Under the pieces are notes generated by a model. The model saw only the letters and a program-made list of their open reading frames with translations, had not been told where the DNA came from and did no database searches. The translations under genes were made by a program, and so were the position numbers. From an uncultured Verrucomicrobiota bacterium (GTDB taxonomy: Bacteria > Verrucomicrobiota > Verrucomicrobiia > Limisphaerales > UBA9464), in the NCBI GenBank assembly GCA_903907995.1, contig CAIVQH010000019.1, forward strand, positions 1-64,000: DNA of 64,000 nt, in the 5' to 3' direction. Positions 18,755 to 26,100 of the stretch are shown one piece after another. The stretch's first letter is position 1. Every line of letters begins with the position of its first letter.

Positions 18755-18865
18755 CTACCACCTCGCCGCCATCCCGTCCTGGCGACGCTCGCTCGCACTG
18801 ATCCACACGCGATCGGTGCGATCCCACATCACGGTCTGGCAGTTGCCGAACCCGCGTCGGGACCA
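18755..18865 (-). pseudogene. 3' remnant of a second gamma-glutamyltransferase gene
   Basis: Read on the minus strand, this piece encodes about 35 residues (VMWDRTDRVWISASERRQ, then DGMAARW and stop). The end of the intact ggt at 21383 reads VMWDKTNRVWIGASESRK and DGMAAGW, and the DNA around the two stops is also similar. Nothing upstream continues the homology, and a heptamer array begins right after the stop. It is a fossil of a duplicated or replaced ggt gene. Confidence 0.7.
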
Positions 18866-18928
18866 CGTCTGTTTGGTAGGGTTTAACCCATCTATCCTAA
18901 TCTGAATACTCCACCAGTGTGGTGCTGT

Positions 18929-19054
18929 ATGACCGCTCTCATTGTGATCCCCATGTTCGCCGCCGCCGGCTACTCCCTGGTCTATCTGTTGGGAGGGGGT
19001 GGCTTTTTCGGAGCCGTGGTCATCTTTTTCGTGGCCAAACTGCTCGGCAAGTAA
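18929..19054 (+). CDS. Small membrane protein (41 residues)
   Basis: The ATG at 18929 begins a 41-residue frame with two hydrophobic stretches: TALIVIPMFAAAGYSLVYLL, then a GGGG turn, then FFGAVVIFFVAKLL, ending in GK. It could span the membrane twice as a hairpin. No ribosome site is obvious, and no family is recognised. It precedes a larger membrane protein gene by 42 bases and may belong to the same small stress-type cassette. Confidence 0.45.
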   Translation: MTALIVIPMFAAAGYSLVYLLGGGGFFGAVVIFFVAKLLGK

Positions 19055-19096
19055 GTGGTGTTCCCCGACTCAACTCCCTCTCCTCCTTCGAGAATC

Positions 19097-20035
19097 ATGA
19101 TTGCTGACCCTTCCGTGCGGATCACGACGGCAACCGTTGCCCCTCTTTACGACCGCAGCCTTTTTCCCAACCTCTGTTGGGGCTCGATCCTTGCCGGAAC
19201 CGTGGCCGCGATCGGCATTCACCTGCTTCTGAGCGCCTTGGGCGTCGGGGCCGGGCTGGCCGCTTTCACGCCGGTGAGCGATGCCAATCCGCTTGAGAAT
19301 TTTAGCGTCGGGGCCGCCATCGTCTGGACGCTGTGCGCCCTGGTCGCTCTGGGCTTTGGAGGCCTGATCGCTGGGCGGTTTTCCCACTCGCAGCACAGCG
19401 GGCTAGTTCACGGAATACTGGTCTGGAGCCTGACCATGATCATCACGGTGCTGCTCCTTTCCATGGGGACCGGCATGGTGCTGGGCGGTGCGCTCAAGGT
19501 CCTGGGCGAAGGCCTGGGAATTGGTGGAAAAGCTGTGGCCGCCGCTACCGGCGGCGCGGCCCAGGAAGGGATCAAACGGGGAGCGGATCAGTTGCAAAGC
19601 TTCATCGATGAGGGCGTTCAATCCGCTCCGACGAATTCCACCCCGGGCGAGGCCATCCGCGCGAAACGGGAAATCGGTTTTGCCGTCACGAAGCTGTTTG
19701 CCCCGGGAAACGACCCGGCCTCTCCCGGCAACCGTCAGGCCGCCGTGAAGGCGCTCATGGTCCAGGCGAAAATGAGCGAGGCGGATGCCACCAAGACCGT
19801 CGATGACTGGACCGCTTCTTATCAGGCGCTCAAGGGCGACTTGGAAAGCGCCAAAACCATGGCTGATCAAAAGGCCCGGCAGGCCGCCGACCAGGCCGCC
19901 AGCAATCTTTCCTGCGCCGCCATCTGGTCCTTTTTCGCACTGGCTCTGGGCCTGTTGGTCACCGGGCTTTCGGCCAGCCTGGGAGCGAAACGGGCCGTAC
20001 ACTGGGTCGAGTTTCACCGGACCCAGGCCAGCTGA
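19097..20035 (+). CDS. Integral membrane protein with central helical domain, unknown function
   Basis: The start MIADPSVRITTATVAP at 19097 is preferred to an upstream GTG at 19055 because it gives the normal soluble lead before the first membrane helix. The 312 residues hold three N-terminal transmembrane segments (ILAGTVAAIGIHLLLSALGV, AAIVWTLCALVALGFGGLIAG, ILVWSLTMIITVLLL), a charged helical domain of about 130 residues, and a last segment (IWSFFALALGLLVTGLSASLG). Gly/Ala-rich helices after the third segment (GEGLGIGGKAVAAATGGAA) are typical of membrane stress proteins, but no family is named. It lies ahead of a YflT-like gene and a YciF-like gene on the same strand. Confidence 0.6.
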   Translation: MIADPSVRITTATVAPLYDRSLFPNLCWGSILAGTVAAIGIHLLLSALGVGAGLAAFTPVSDANPLENFSVGAAIVWTLCALVALGFGGLIAGRFSHSQHSGLVHGILVWSLTMIITVLLLSMGTGMVLGGALKVLGEGLGIGGKAVAAATGGAAQEGIKRGADQLQSFIDEGVQSAPTNSTPGEAIRAKREIGFAVTKLFAPGNDPASPGNRQAAVKALMVQAKMSEADATKTVDDWTASYQALKGDLESAKTMADQKARQAADQAASNLSCAAIWSFFALALGLLVTGLSASLGAKRAVHWVEFHRTQAS

Positions 20036-20104
20036 GACCGCAAAGGGGCGCTCGTTTGCGCCCCGGAATTTTCACCGCACAGCAAAAATAACACGCCAAT
20101 CATC

Positions 20105-20674
20105 ATGTCCAAGAAATCTGTATTCTGTATCGCCACGAACCGGAGCCAGGCCGATCAAATTGTTGACCGGCTCAAAGCCGCCAACTTCTCCAACAACGAC
20201 ATCTCCGTGCTGTTTCCCGACAAGGGTACCACGCGGGATTTCGCCCACGAGAAGAACACCAAGGCACCTGAGGGAGCGGTTGCCGGCGCGAGCACCGGTG
20301 GCGTGGTCGGCGGGGCGCTGGGCTGGATTGTCGGCATTGGCGCGCTCGCCATTCCCGGTGTCGGCCCGTTCATCGCGGCGGGTCCCATCATGGCGGCACT
20401 GAGCGGCGCGGCCATCGGTGCGGCGGCCGGTGGCATTGCCGGCGGCCTGATCGGTCTGGGCATTCCCGAACTGGAAGCCAAGCGCTACGAGGGCAAGGTA
20501 AAAGAGGGCAACATTCTGCTCTCCGTCCACACCGAGAATTCCGACGAGATCAAGCGGGCCAAGGAAATCTTCACCGCAGCCGGGGCCCACGACATCTGCA
20601 CCACGGGGGAATCCTCCGCACCGGACGCGCCCAAGAAAGAAGGCGTGCGCCAAACCGGCGGATACGCCGTTTAA
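20105..20674 (+). CDS. YflT-like general stress protein with glycine-zipper membrane segments
   Basis: The 189-residue protein begins with a small alpha/beta domain (KSVFCIATNRSQADQIVDRL) that resembles the YflT/general stress protein 17M family. The middle (residues 60-125) is a Gly/Ala-rich membrane region (GWIVGIGALAIPGVGPFIAAG, then GAAIGAAAGGIAGGLIGLG). The C-terminal part repeats the alpha/beta theme (GNILLSVHTENSDEIKRAKEI). Such proteins are induced by osmotic, heat or desiccation stress in other bacteria. The downstream YciF-like gene is 70 bases away, and pairs like this are frequent, so a shared stress role is likely. Confidence 0.7.
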   Translation: MSKKSVFCIATNRSQADQIVDRLKAANFSNNDISVLFPDKGTTRDFAHEKNTKAPEGAVAGASTGGVVGGALGWIVGIGALAIPGVGPFIAAGPIMAALSGAAIGAAAGGIAGGLIGLGIPELEAKRYEGKVKEGNILLSVHTENSDEIKRAKEIFTAAGAHDICTTGESSAPDAPKKEGVRQTGGYAV

Positions 20675-20744
20675 AGCACTCCGTCAAATTCCCTGCTGCG
20701 GTCCGGACGGCTGGACCGCACAAAAATCTCACCCATCTATTCTC

Positions 20745-21353
20745 ATGAAAACGAAAACACTCAAAGAGCTGTTCCTGGACGAGCTGGCCGACATGTATGA
20801 CGCCGAGAAGCGCATCGTGAAGGCGCTCCCCAAGATGGCCAAGGCCGCGACCTGCACGGACCTCAAGGGCGCCATTGAAAAGCATCTGCAGGAAACCCAC
20901 GGCCATGTGACCAAGCTGGAGGAGGTCTTCCAAACCTTCGGCCTCCATGCCAAAGGCAAGACCTGTGAGGCGACCAAAGGGCTGCTGGAAGAGGGCGCCG
21001 AGATCGCCGCCGATTTCAAGGGCTCGCCGGCCATCAACGCAGCCCTCATCTCCGCCGCCCAGAAGGTCGAGCATTACGAGATGGCCTCCTATGGCTGCCT
21101 GCACGAGTGGGCCGGCCTGCTCGGCAACCAGAAGGCCGCCGCGCTCTTGGAAACCATTCTCAACGAGGAGAAGGCCGCCAACGAGGGGCTGACCGATCTC
21201 GCGGTCACCAAAAGCAATCAGGAAGCGCTATGCGAGTCCGGTGACGCGACCGAGGAGCAAAAACCGGGGAAAACGTCGGCGAAATCTCGTAAGCCTGTTT
21301 CCCTGGATGTGCTCGGCAAACACCCGCTGCTGAAGCCGTTGAAGAAGAAGTGA
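20745..21353 (+). CDS. YciF-type ferritin-like protein (DUF892)
   Basis: The 202-residue product matches the DUF892 family: LKELFLDELADMYDAEKRIVKALPKM at the N-terminus, a second helix with HLQETHGHVTKLEEVF, a third with AQKVEHYEMASYGCL and a fourth with ILNEEKAANEGLTDLA. The Glu and His residues of these helices form a ferritin-like di-iron site in YciF. A 40-residue Lys-rich tail (EEQKPGKTSAKSRK) is extra and may bind nucleic acid or be disordered. Family members are linked to osmotic and oxidative stress. It closes the small stress-type cassette that starts at 18929. Confidence 0.85.
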   Translation: MKTKTLKELFLDELADMYDAEKRIVKALPKMAKAATCTDLKGAIEKHLQETHGHVTKLEEVFQTFGLHAKGKTCEATKGLLEEGAEIAADFKGSPAINAALISAAQKVEHYEMASYGCLHEWAGLLGNQKAAALLETILNEEKAANEGLTDLAVTKSNQEALCESGDATEEQKPGKTSAKSRKPVSLDVLGKHPLLKPLKKK

Positions 21354-21382
21354 TCGGGCGGATGCCAAGGCGTTCCTGGCAC

Positions 21383-23089
21383 CTACCACCCCGCCGCCAT
21401 CCCGTCCTTGCGGCTCTCGCTCGCGCCGATCCACACGCGGTTCGTCTTGTCCCACATCACGGCCTGGTAGCCGCCGAAGGCAGGGACGGAGGCGGAGCCC
21501 AGCCTGTGCCCGAGCTTCTGCAGGTCGCGGACGCTTTCCGGCGGGAAGCCGGCCTCGAGGTTCACCGTGCCACCATCGGTCATCACCGTGCCGTCGGGAT
21601 CGCTGGAGCCGGTGTGGTAGATGCGCGGCGCATCGCCGGCCTCCTGCAGGTTCATGCCGTGGTCGATCCAGTTCACGAGCACCTGGACGTGGCCCTGCGG
21701 CTGCATGTCGCCGCCCATCACGCCGAAGGCCATCAGCGGCTCGCCGTCGCGGGTGACAAAGGCGGGGATGATCGTGTGAAACGGCCGCTTGTGTGGCGCG
21801 TAGCTGTTGGGCCGGCCCGGCGTGAGGTCAAACGCCTCGCCCCGGTCGTGCAGGCCGAAGCCCAGCCCGGGCGGCACCATCCCGCTGCCCATGCCTCGGT
21901 AGTTGCTCTGGATGAACGAGACCATCATCCCGTTCGGATCGGCGACGCACAGATAGATCGTGTCGCTCGTGCGCAGTGCGGAAATGCCCGGATCGTAATG
22001 CTTCGCCGCGCTGTCCGGCCGGATCAGCATGCGCCGTTTCGCCGCGTAGTCTTTTGAGTTCAGCTCGGCGATGGGCGTCTTGAAGAAATCGGGATCGGCA
22101 TAGAGCCGGGCACGATCCTCGTAGGCCAGCTTCTTGGCCTCGATGAACGTGTGCATATAGGCCGTGCTCCCAAAACCCATCGCGTGGAGGTCGTAGCCTT
22201 CGAGGATGTTCAGCATCTGGAGCACCGAGAGGCCCTGGCTATTCGGCGGCAGCTCCCAGATGTCGTACCCCCGATAATTGGTGGAGATCGGGTCCACCCA
22301 TTCGGATTTCTGTTCGGCGAAATCGCGTTCCGTGAGGAAACCGCCCTGTTCCTGGATGAACGCGCAGATCGTGTGGGCGATGTCGCCCTTGTAGTAGGCG
22401 TCGCGTCCACCGGTGGCGATTTTGGAGAGCGTGGTCGCGAGCTGCGGATTCTGGAACCGCTCGCCTTTGCGTGGCGTGTGCCCGTGGGGTGCCCAGAGGT
22501 TCGTCACGTTGGGCCATTTGGCGAGGATGGCCACGTTGCGTTCCCAGCCTTCGGCGATGACTTCGCTCACCGGAAAACCGTCGCGGGCGTAGCCGATGGC
22601 CGGGGCGAGATTCGTGGCCATGGGCAGGCGGCCGAACTTGCCGTGGAGCGCGAACCAGCCATCCACCGCGCCGGGCACGGTAACGGGCAGGGGACCGTAG
22701 CTCGGCACATTCGTCAGGCCGCGCTTCTGGAATTCCTCCAGCGTCAGGGCATGGGGCGAATGCCCGCTGGCGTTCAGGCCATGCAGCTTCTTCGTCGCCG
22801 GATCCCAGACGATGGCGAACAGGTCGCCACCCACGCCGCAGCTGATCGGCTCCATGAGGCCGAGGCAGGCATTGGCCGCGATCGCGGCATCCACCGCCGA
22901 GCCGCCGGCCTTCATCACGTCAATCGCGGCCTGCGTGGCGAGGGGCTGGCTCGTGCAGGCCATCCCGTGCGGCGCGATGGTCTCGGAGCGGGTGGTGAAG
23001 CCGCGGTTCACGGGGCGCTGGGTGGCATGCATGGCAACGGGAAAGAGCACGAGGGCGAGGATGGGCGTGAACAGGCTTCGCGATGCCAT
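21383..23089 (-). CDS. ggt: Gamma-glutamyltransferase family protein
   Basis: The 568-residue protein has a signal peptide (MASRSLFTPILALVLFPVAM) and the N-terminal nucleophile hydrolase fold: HGMACTSQPLATQAAIDVMKAGGSAVDAAIAAN at the start of the large chain, and the autocleavage region ALRTSDTIYLCVADPNG, where the Thr after SD would become the catalytic N-terminus. It would cleave gamma-glutamyl compounds such as glutathione in the periplasm. The usual Gly-Gly loop downstream is replaced by MGSGMVPPG, so acceptor use may differ from the E. coli enzyme. It is convergent with the YciF-like gene, with a 29-base gap. A decayed copy of its 3' end is at 18755-18865. Confidence 0.88.
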   Translation of the reverse strand: MASRSLFTPILALVLFPVAMHATQRPVNRGFTTRSETIAPHGMACTSQPLATQAAIDVMKAGGSAVDAAIAANACLGLMEPISCGVGGDLFAIVWDPATKKLHGLNASGHSPHALTLEEFQKRGLTNVPSYGPLPVTVPGAVDGWFALHGKFGRLPMATNLAPAIGYARDGFPVSEVIAEGWERNVAILAKWPNVTNLWAPHGHTPRKGERFQNPQLATTLSKIATGGRDAYYKGDIAHTICAFIQEQGGFLTERDFAEQKSEWVDPISTNYRGYDIWELPPNSQGLSVLQMLNILEGYDLHAMGFGSTAYMHTFIEAKKLAYEDRARLYADPDFFKTPIAELNSKDYAAKRRMLIRPDSAAKHYDPGISALRTSDTIYLCVADPNGMMVSFIQSNYRGMGSGMVPPGLGFGLHDRGEAFDLTPGRPNSYAPHKRPFHTIIPAFVTRDGEPLMAFGVMGGDMQPQGHVQVLVNWIDHGMNLQEAGDAPRIYHTGSSDPDGTVMTDGGTVNLEAGFPPESVRDLQKLGHRLGSASVPAFGGYQAVMWDKTNRVWIGASESRKDGMAAGW

Positions 23090-23181
23090 GCACCGGGTCT
23101 AGCAAGGGTTCGGGTTGCGGGCACGCGAAACTTCGGCGTTCGAATCGCACTTCGATTCGGCTCCCCGGCCGCCCCGGCCGG

Positions 23182-25902
23182 CTAGTCTTTCAGACGATAA
23201 AACCGCACGGCTGAATCGGGGCAGAAGTAGGGGCTGCCAACGGCACCCGGTGCCGGCTGCCAGGCGCCGCCGTCCTTCAGGTCGGTGGTCGTCTCCAAGG
23301 TGTAGCCGTCGCCATTCCAATACAGGGTCGTGCCCCCGCCCGGCTCCGTCAGGAGATTGAGGTGGGGTTGCAGCGTGGGCGGGACCAGCAGCGTGAGCGA
23401 CGATCCAAAGGTGATGTCGGGACTGTCGGCCGAATAATTGTGTACCTCCACGGCCAGCAGGTTGCGTCCCGTCAGCAGGTTGGTGAGCCCGTCGCCGGCA
23501 AGGGAGAAGAGGATCGGACAGGTGGCGTCGCCATCGCAGTTGAAGCCGGTCGCCAGTGTCGCGTGACGGATGGTTTCGGGCGCGGCCGGCAGGTTGTTGC
23601 GGTGGATTTCGGAACCGTTCAGATAGAAAACCGCACCGTCATCAATGTAGTTGGTAAACAGGAGCCGCACGTCTCGCCGGTCGCCTGTAAAGTCAAACCA
23701 GGTCCGGAAATAGTAGGTGGGATAGGGCAGGCTGGTGGCCGGGTTGACCGGCAGTTGTGAGCCTATGGGCCGCAGGTCCGGATTGGGCGCGCCCGACCGG
23801 GCATCGGCCCAAAGCAGGCCCTGCCCCACCGGCCAGGCTGCCTCCGCAAACGCGGGGGTCGGCCAGGGAGTTCCATCCAGGTCGTTGGTCGAGTAACGCC
23901 AAGTGTTCGTGAGCGAAACCAGCTCACTCGCGACTGGCTGGGGCAGGGGTGGAACGGTGAATTCTCCGACATGGGTTGCCACCCGACCACCATCGCCGGA
24001 ACGGATCCGGTATTGCACCAAGGCGCCCGGCCCGGGTACGGCCAGCGTGGCAACATGTCGGAACCTGGGCGTCCCCTCCGGCTCGGAGCTCTGGCCGTAT
24101 TGCAGCCCTTCGCCGTAATCGACGGCGGTCGGGCAGGGCGTTGTCGTTGTCCACAGCAGGTTCACGGTCGTCGCGCCGGGGGTGGCGTCCACCTGGACGC
24201 CGCCGGCCACCACATCCGGCGTCTGCGCGAGCGGCGTCACGCGGATGACATCCGCTGCCAGCATGTTGGTCTGGCCGGGAGCGGAGGTTCCCAGCAGGAC
24301 GACCCGGTTCGTCTGTGCGGGGTCCAGCCACGCCTCTCCCAGCCGGACCCAGCCGGTGGGAGTGCCCTGCGGAAAGGACCGGGTCAGCACGTTGCTGGAG
24401 CCCATCCAGATCTGCCAGACCGCCGGGGCGGCGTCGGTCCGGCGGGGGAGCTGGGCCAGCACGGCGTAGTTCCGCGCCTCGGTCAACGGCAGCAGCCATT
24501 GGGCGGTGGCCGTCTCGCCTGGAGCGAGGCGTGACTCACGCGCATCCACCCCCCAGGCGGCCGAAGCGGTGTTCGTCCAGGTGCCGGACGGTTCGGAATA
24601 CCCGGGTGAGAGATTGTCCAGATACAGGTCGTCAGGAAGCCAGCGCACGATTTTGATCGCCAGGTTCCCCGCCGGATCGGTGACCGCGACGCCCGCCTTG
24701 GCGAGGCTGGCGGACGGCAACGGCAATTGGGCGGTCCATCGGTTGGAGCCGGCCGGCACACAGGTCGCGATGCCGTAATTCTCCGAGACGTCCTTAAATC
24801 CCACGAAGGGCGCTCCCTGATAGATGGGGCCGGAGGTGGTGATTTCCAAGGTGGCCAGCCCCCCGGTTTCCGTCGGCTTCACCGTCAGCGTGGGCAGCTG
24901 CTGGGCGGTCAGCCCGCGCCAGCGCTGCATCGCCTCGATCGCAGTGCAATACCGGAACTTCACGTCCGGATACTTGGCGGCGGCGGCATGGATGAGCGTG
25001 TCCATGCGTTCCATGTCCGTCAGGAAGAAGCTTTCCGGAAGGTGCGCCCAGAATGAAACCACCTCGTCCGTCCCGTCCGCCGCCTGGGCGAAAATGTCAT
25101 CCACGAACGGCTGCGTGACGTTGATGGTCTTCACCGACCGGACGTTCCACGCCGGTTCCGCGCCCGGTAGCTGGTAGTTGGTCGTGGCGGGGTGGAAGGG
25201 CACGAAGTTCGTCGGCGCCAGCGACCAGTCGAGCACGTTGAAGAAGGGCTGGACCGCCTGCCCGCTCTTCAGCGGGGAGTCATCGTCCATGTTGTACGGC
25301 CACAGGCGGTCGATATAGGTCTGCCATTCGTTGTCCATGTAGTGCCAGCCGCTGCGGAAGGTCACCGTGAACGTCTCCTCCTCGATCAGCGACTCGGCCA
25401 GGGCCCGGTCAAAATCGCCGCGGCATTCGCGGAAAGTCTTCGCCTGGTTCCAATAGCTGGTCCCGTCCCCGGAGTAATCACTCCACAGGAAGGTGTGGTA
25501 GTGCAGCGTCAGCTCGTCGCCGAAGTCCCGGATGGCCGTCCCGTGATAGTGGCGCATCAGGTAGAGGGGGAGCAGGTTCGGCACGGGGGCGTCGAGGTTG
25601 TCGCTTTGTCCGTAAACGCTGCCCACGAGCATCCACCAGGTCAGCTTGAGCGGATTGCCGTAGGAGTCCGCGAACTTCGCCCGCCAGGCGGGATCCATCG
25701 CCTGGTAGGCGTGATCGGTCGGGTCGGTGTAAAGGGCGGTGGAGAAATGGTTCGTGTGGACGTAGATGTTGATGCCGCCCGGGAAGTTCCAGAGCGCCGT
25801 GTCGGAGCCGAGCACGAAGCAGATCGTGCCGGCCGAGAACGCCCGTAATTGGGCGAACAGGGCCAAGGCCAGCAGCCTTATCAACAGGTGCTTCAACTTC
25901 AT
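23182..25902 (-). CDS. Large secreted protein, deacetylase-like N-terminus, golvesin-like and fibronectin-type regions
   Basis: The 906-residue product has a signal peptide (LLIRLLALALFAQLRAFSA). Residues 30-330 look like a metal-dependent polysaccharide-deacetylase barrel: a conserved ELTLHYHTFLWSD with paired His and Asp, and VVSFWAHLPESFF further on. Residues 420-560 resemble a golvesin/xanthan-lyase C-terminal domain (NYAVLAQLPRR, ADVIRVTPL). A fibronectin-III-like stretch follows, then a jelly-roll-like region with FYLNGSEIHRNNLP. The last 45 residues are the C-terminal module ending RFYRLKD, shared by other secreted proteins in the window. The deacetylase call is tentative; a role in surface polysaccharide breakdown is inferred. 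Confidence 0.6.
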   Translation of the reverse strand: MKLKHLLIRLLALALFAQLRAFSAGTICFVLGSDTALWNFPGGINIYVHTNHFSTALYTDPTDHAYQAMDPAWRAKFADSYGNPLKLTWWMLVGSVYGQSDNLDAPVPNLLPLYLMRHYHGTAIRDFGDELTLHYHTFLWSDYSGDGTSYWNQAKTFRECRGDFDRALAESLIEEETFTVTFRSGWHYMDNEWQTYIDRLWPYNMDDDSPLKSGQAVQPFFNVLDWSLAPTNFVPFHPATTNYQLPGAEPAWNVRSVKTINVTQPFVDDIFAQAADGTDEVVSFWAHLPESFFLTDMERMDTLIHAAAAKYPDVKFRYCTAIEAMQRWRGLTAQQLPTLTVKPTETGGLATLEITTSGPIYQGAPFVGFKDVSENYGIATCVPAGSNRWTAQLPLPSASLAKAGVAVTDPAGNLAIKIVRWLPDDLYLDNLSPGYSEPSGTWTNTASAAWGVDARESRLAPGETATAQWLLPLTEARNYAVLAQLPRRTDAAPAVWQIWMGSSNVLTRSFPQGTPTGWVRLGEAWLDPAQTNRVVLLGTSAPGQTNMLAADVIRVTPLAQTPDVVAGGVQVDATPGATTVNLLWTTTTPCPTAVDYGEGLQYGQSSEPEGTPRFRHVATLAVPGPGALVQYRIRSGDGGRVATHVGEFTVPPLPQPVASELVSLTNTWRYSTNDLDGTPWPTPAFAEAAWPVGQGLLWADARSGAPNPDLRPIGSQLPVNPATSLPYPTYYFRTWFDFTGDRRDVRLLFTNYIDDGAVFYLNGSEIHRNNLPAAPETIRHATLATGFNCDGDATCPILFSLAGDGLTNLLTGRNLLAVEVHNYSADSPDITFGSSLTLLVPPTLQPHLNLLTEPGGGTTLYWNGDGYTLETTTDLKDGGAWQPAPGAVGSPYFCPDSAVRFYRLKD

Positions 25903-26013
25903 GTTTCCGAACCGCCTTCAGTTCGGCGGACCGCCCGGGAGAGGACTCCGTACTTCTTCGCCTCAAAGTGACAGCAGAACCCGGTAGATGGCGTACAGTT
26001 TAGCAAGTCGGCG

Positions 26014-26100
26014 GCCAATTACGAGTTGCGAATTGCGAGTGACGAGTTGCTCGGCCGCCATAGGGCTGACTCAGGATTCAGGACCCGGGACCCTGTCATT
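26014..26100. repeat. Two heptamer arrays, the second containing a stop codon
   Basis: Array one (26014-26048): gccaatt, acgagtt, gcgaatt, gcgagtg, acgagtt. Array two (26066-26100): ctgactc, aggattc, aggaccc, gggaccc, tgtcatt. The TGA of the ADOP permease (26098-26096) is inside the last unit. The two arrays have unrelated units but the same register length. Confidence 0.65.

Larger units (their letters stand above)
18578..18928. other. Non-coding gap with heptamer arrays and a gene remnant
   Basis: Upstream of the lipase start there is no intact gene. The stretch holds two heptamer arrays and a short ggt 3' remnant, each listed separately. No clear promoter could be assigned. Confidence 0.5.
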
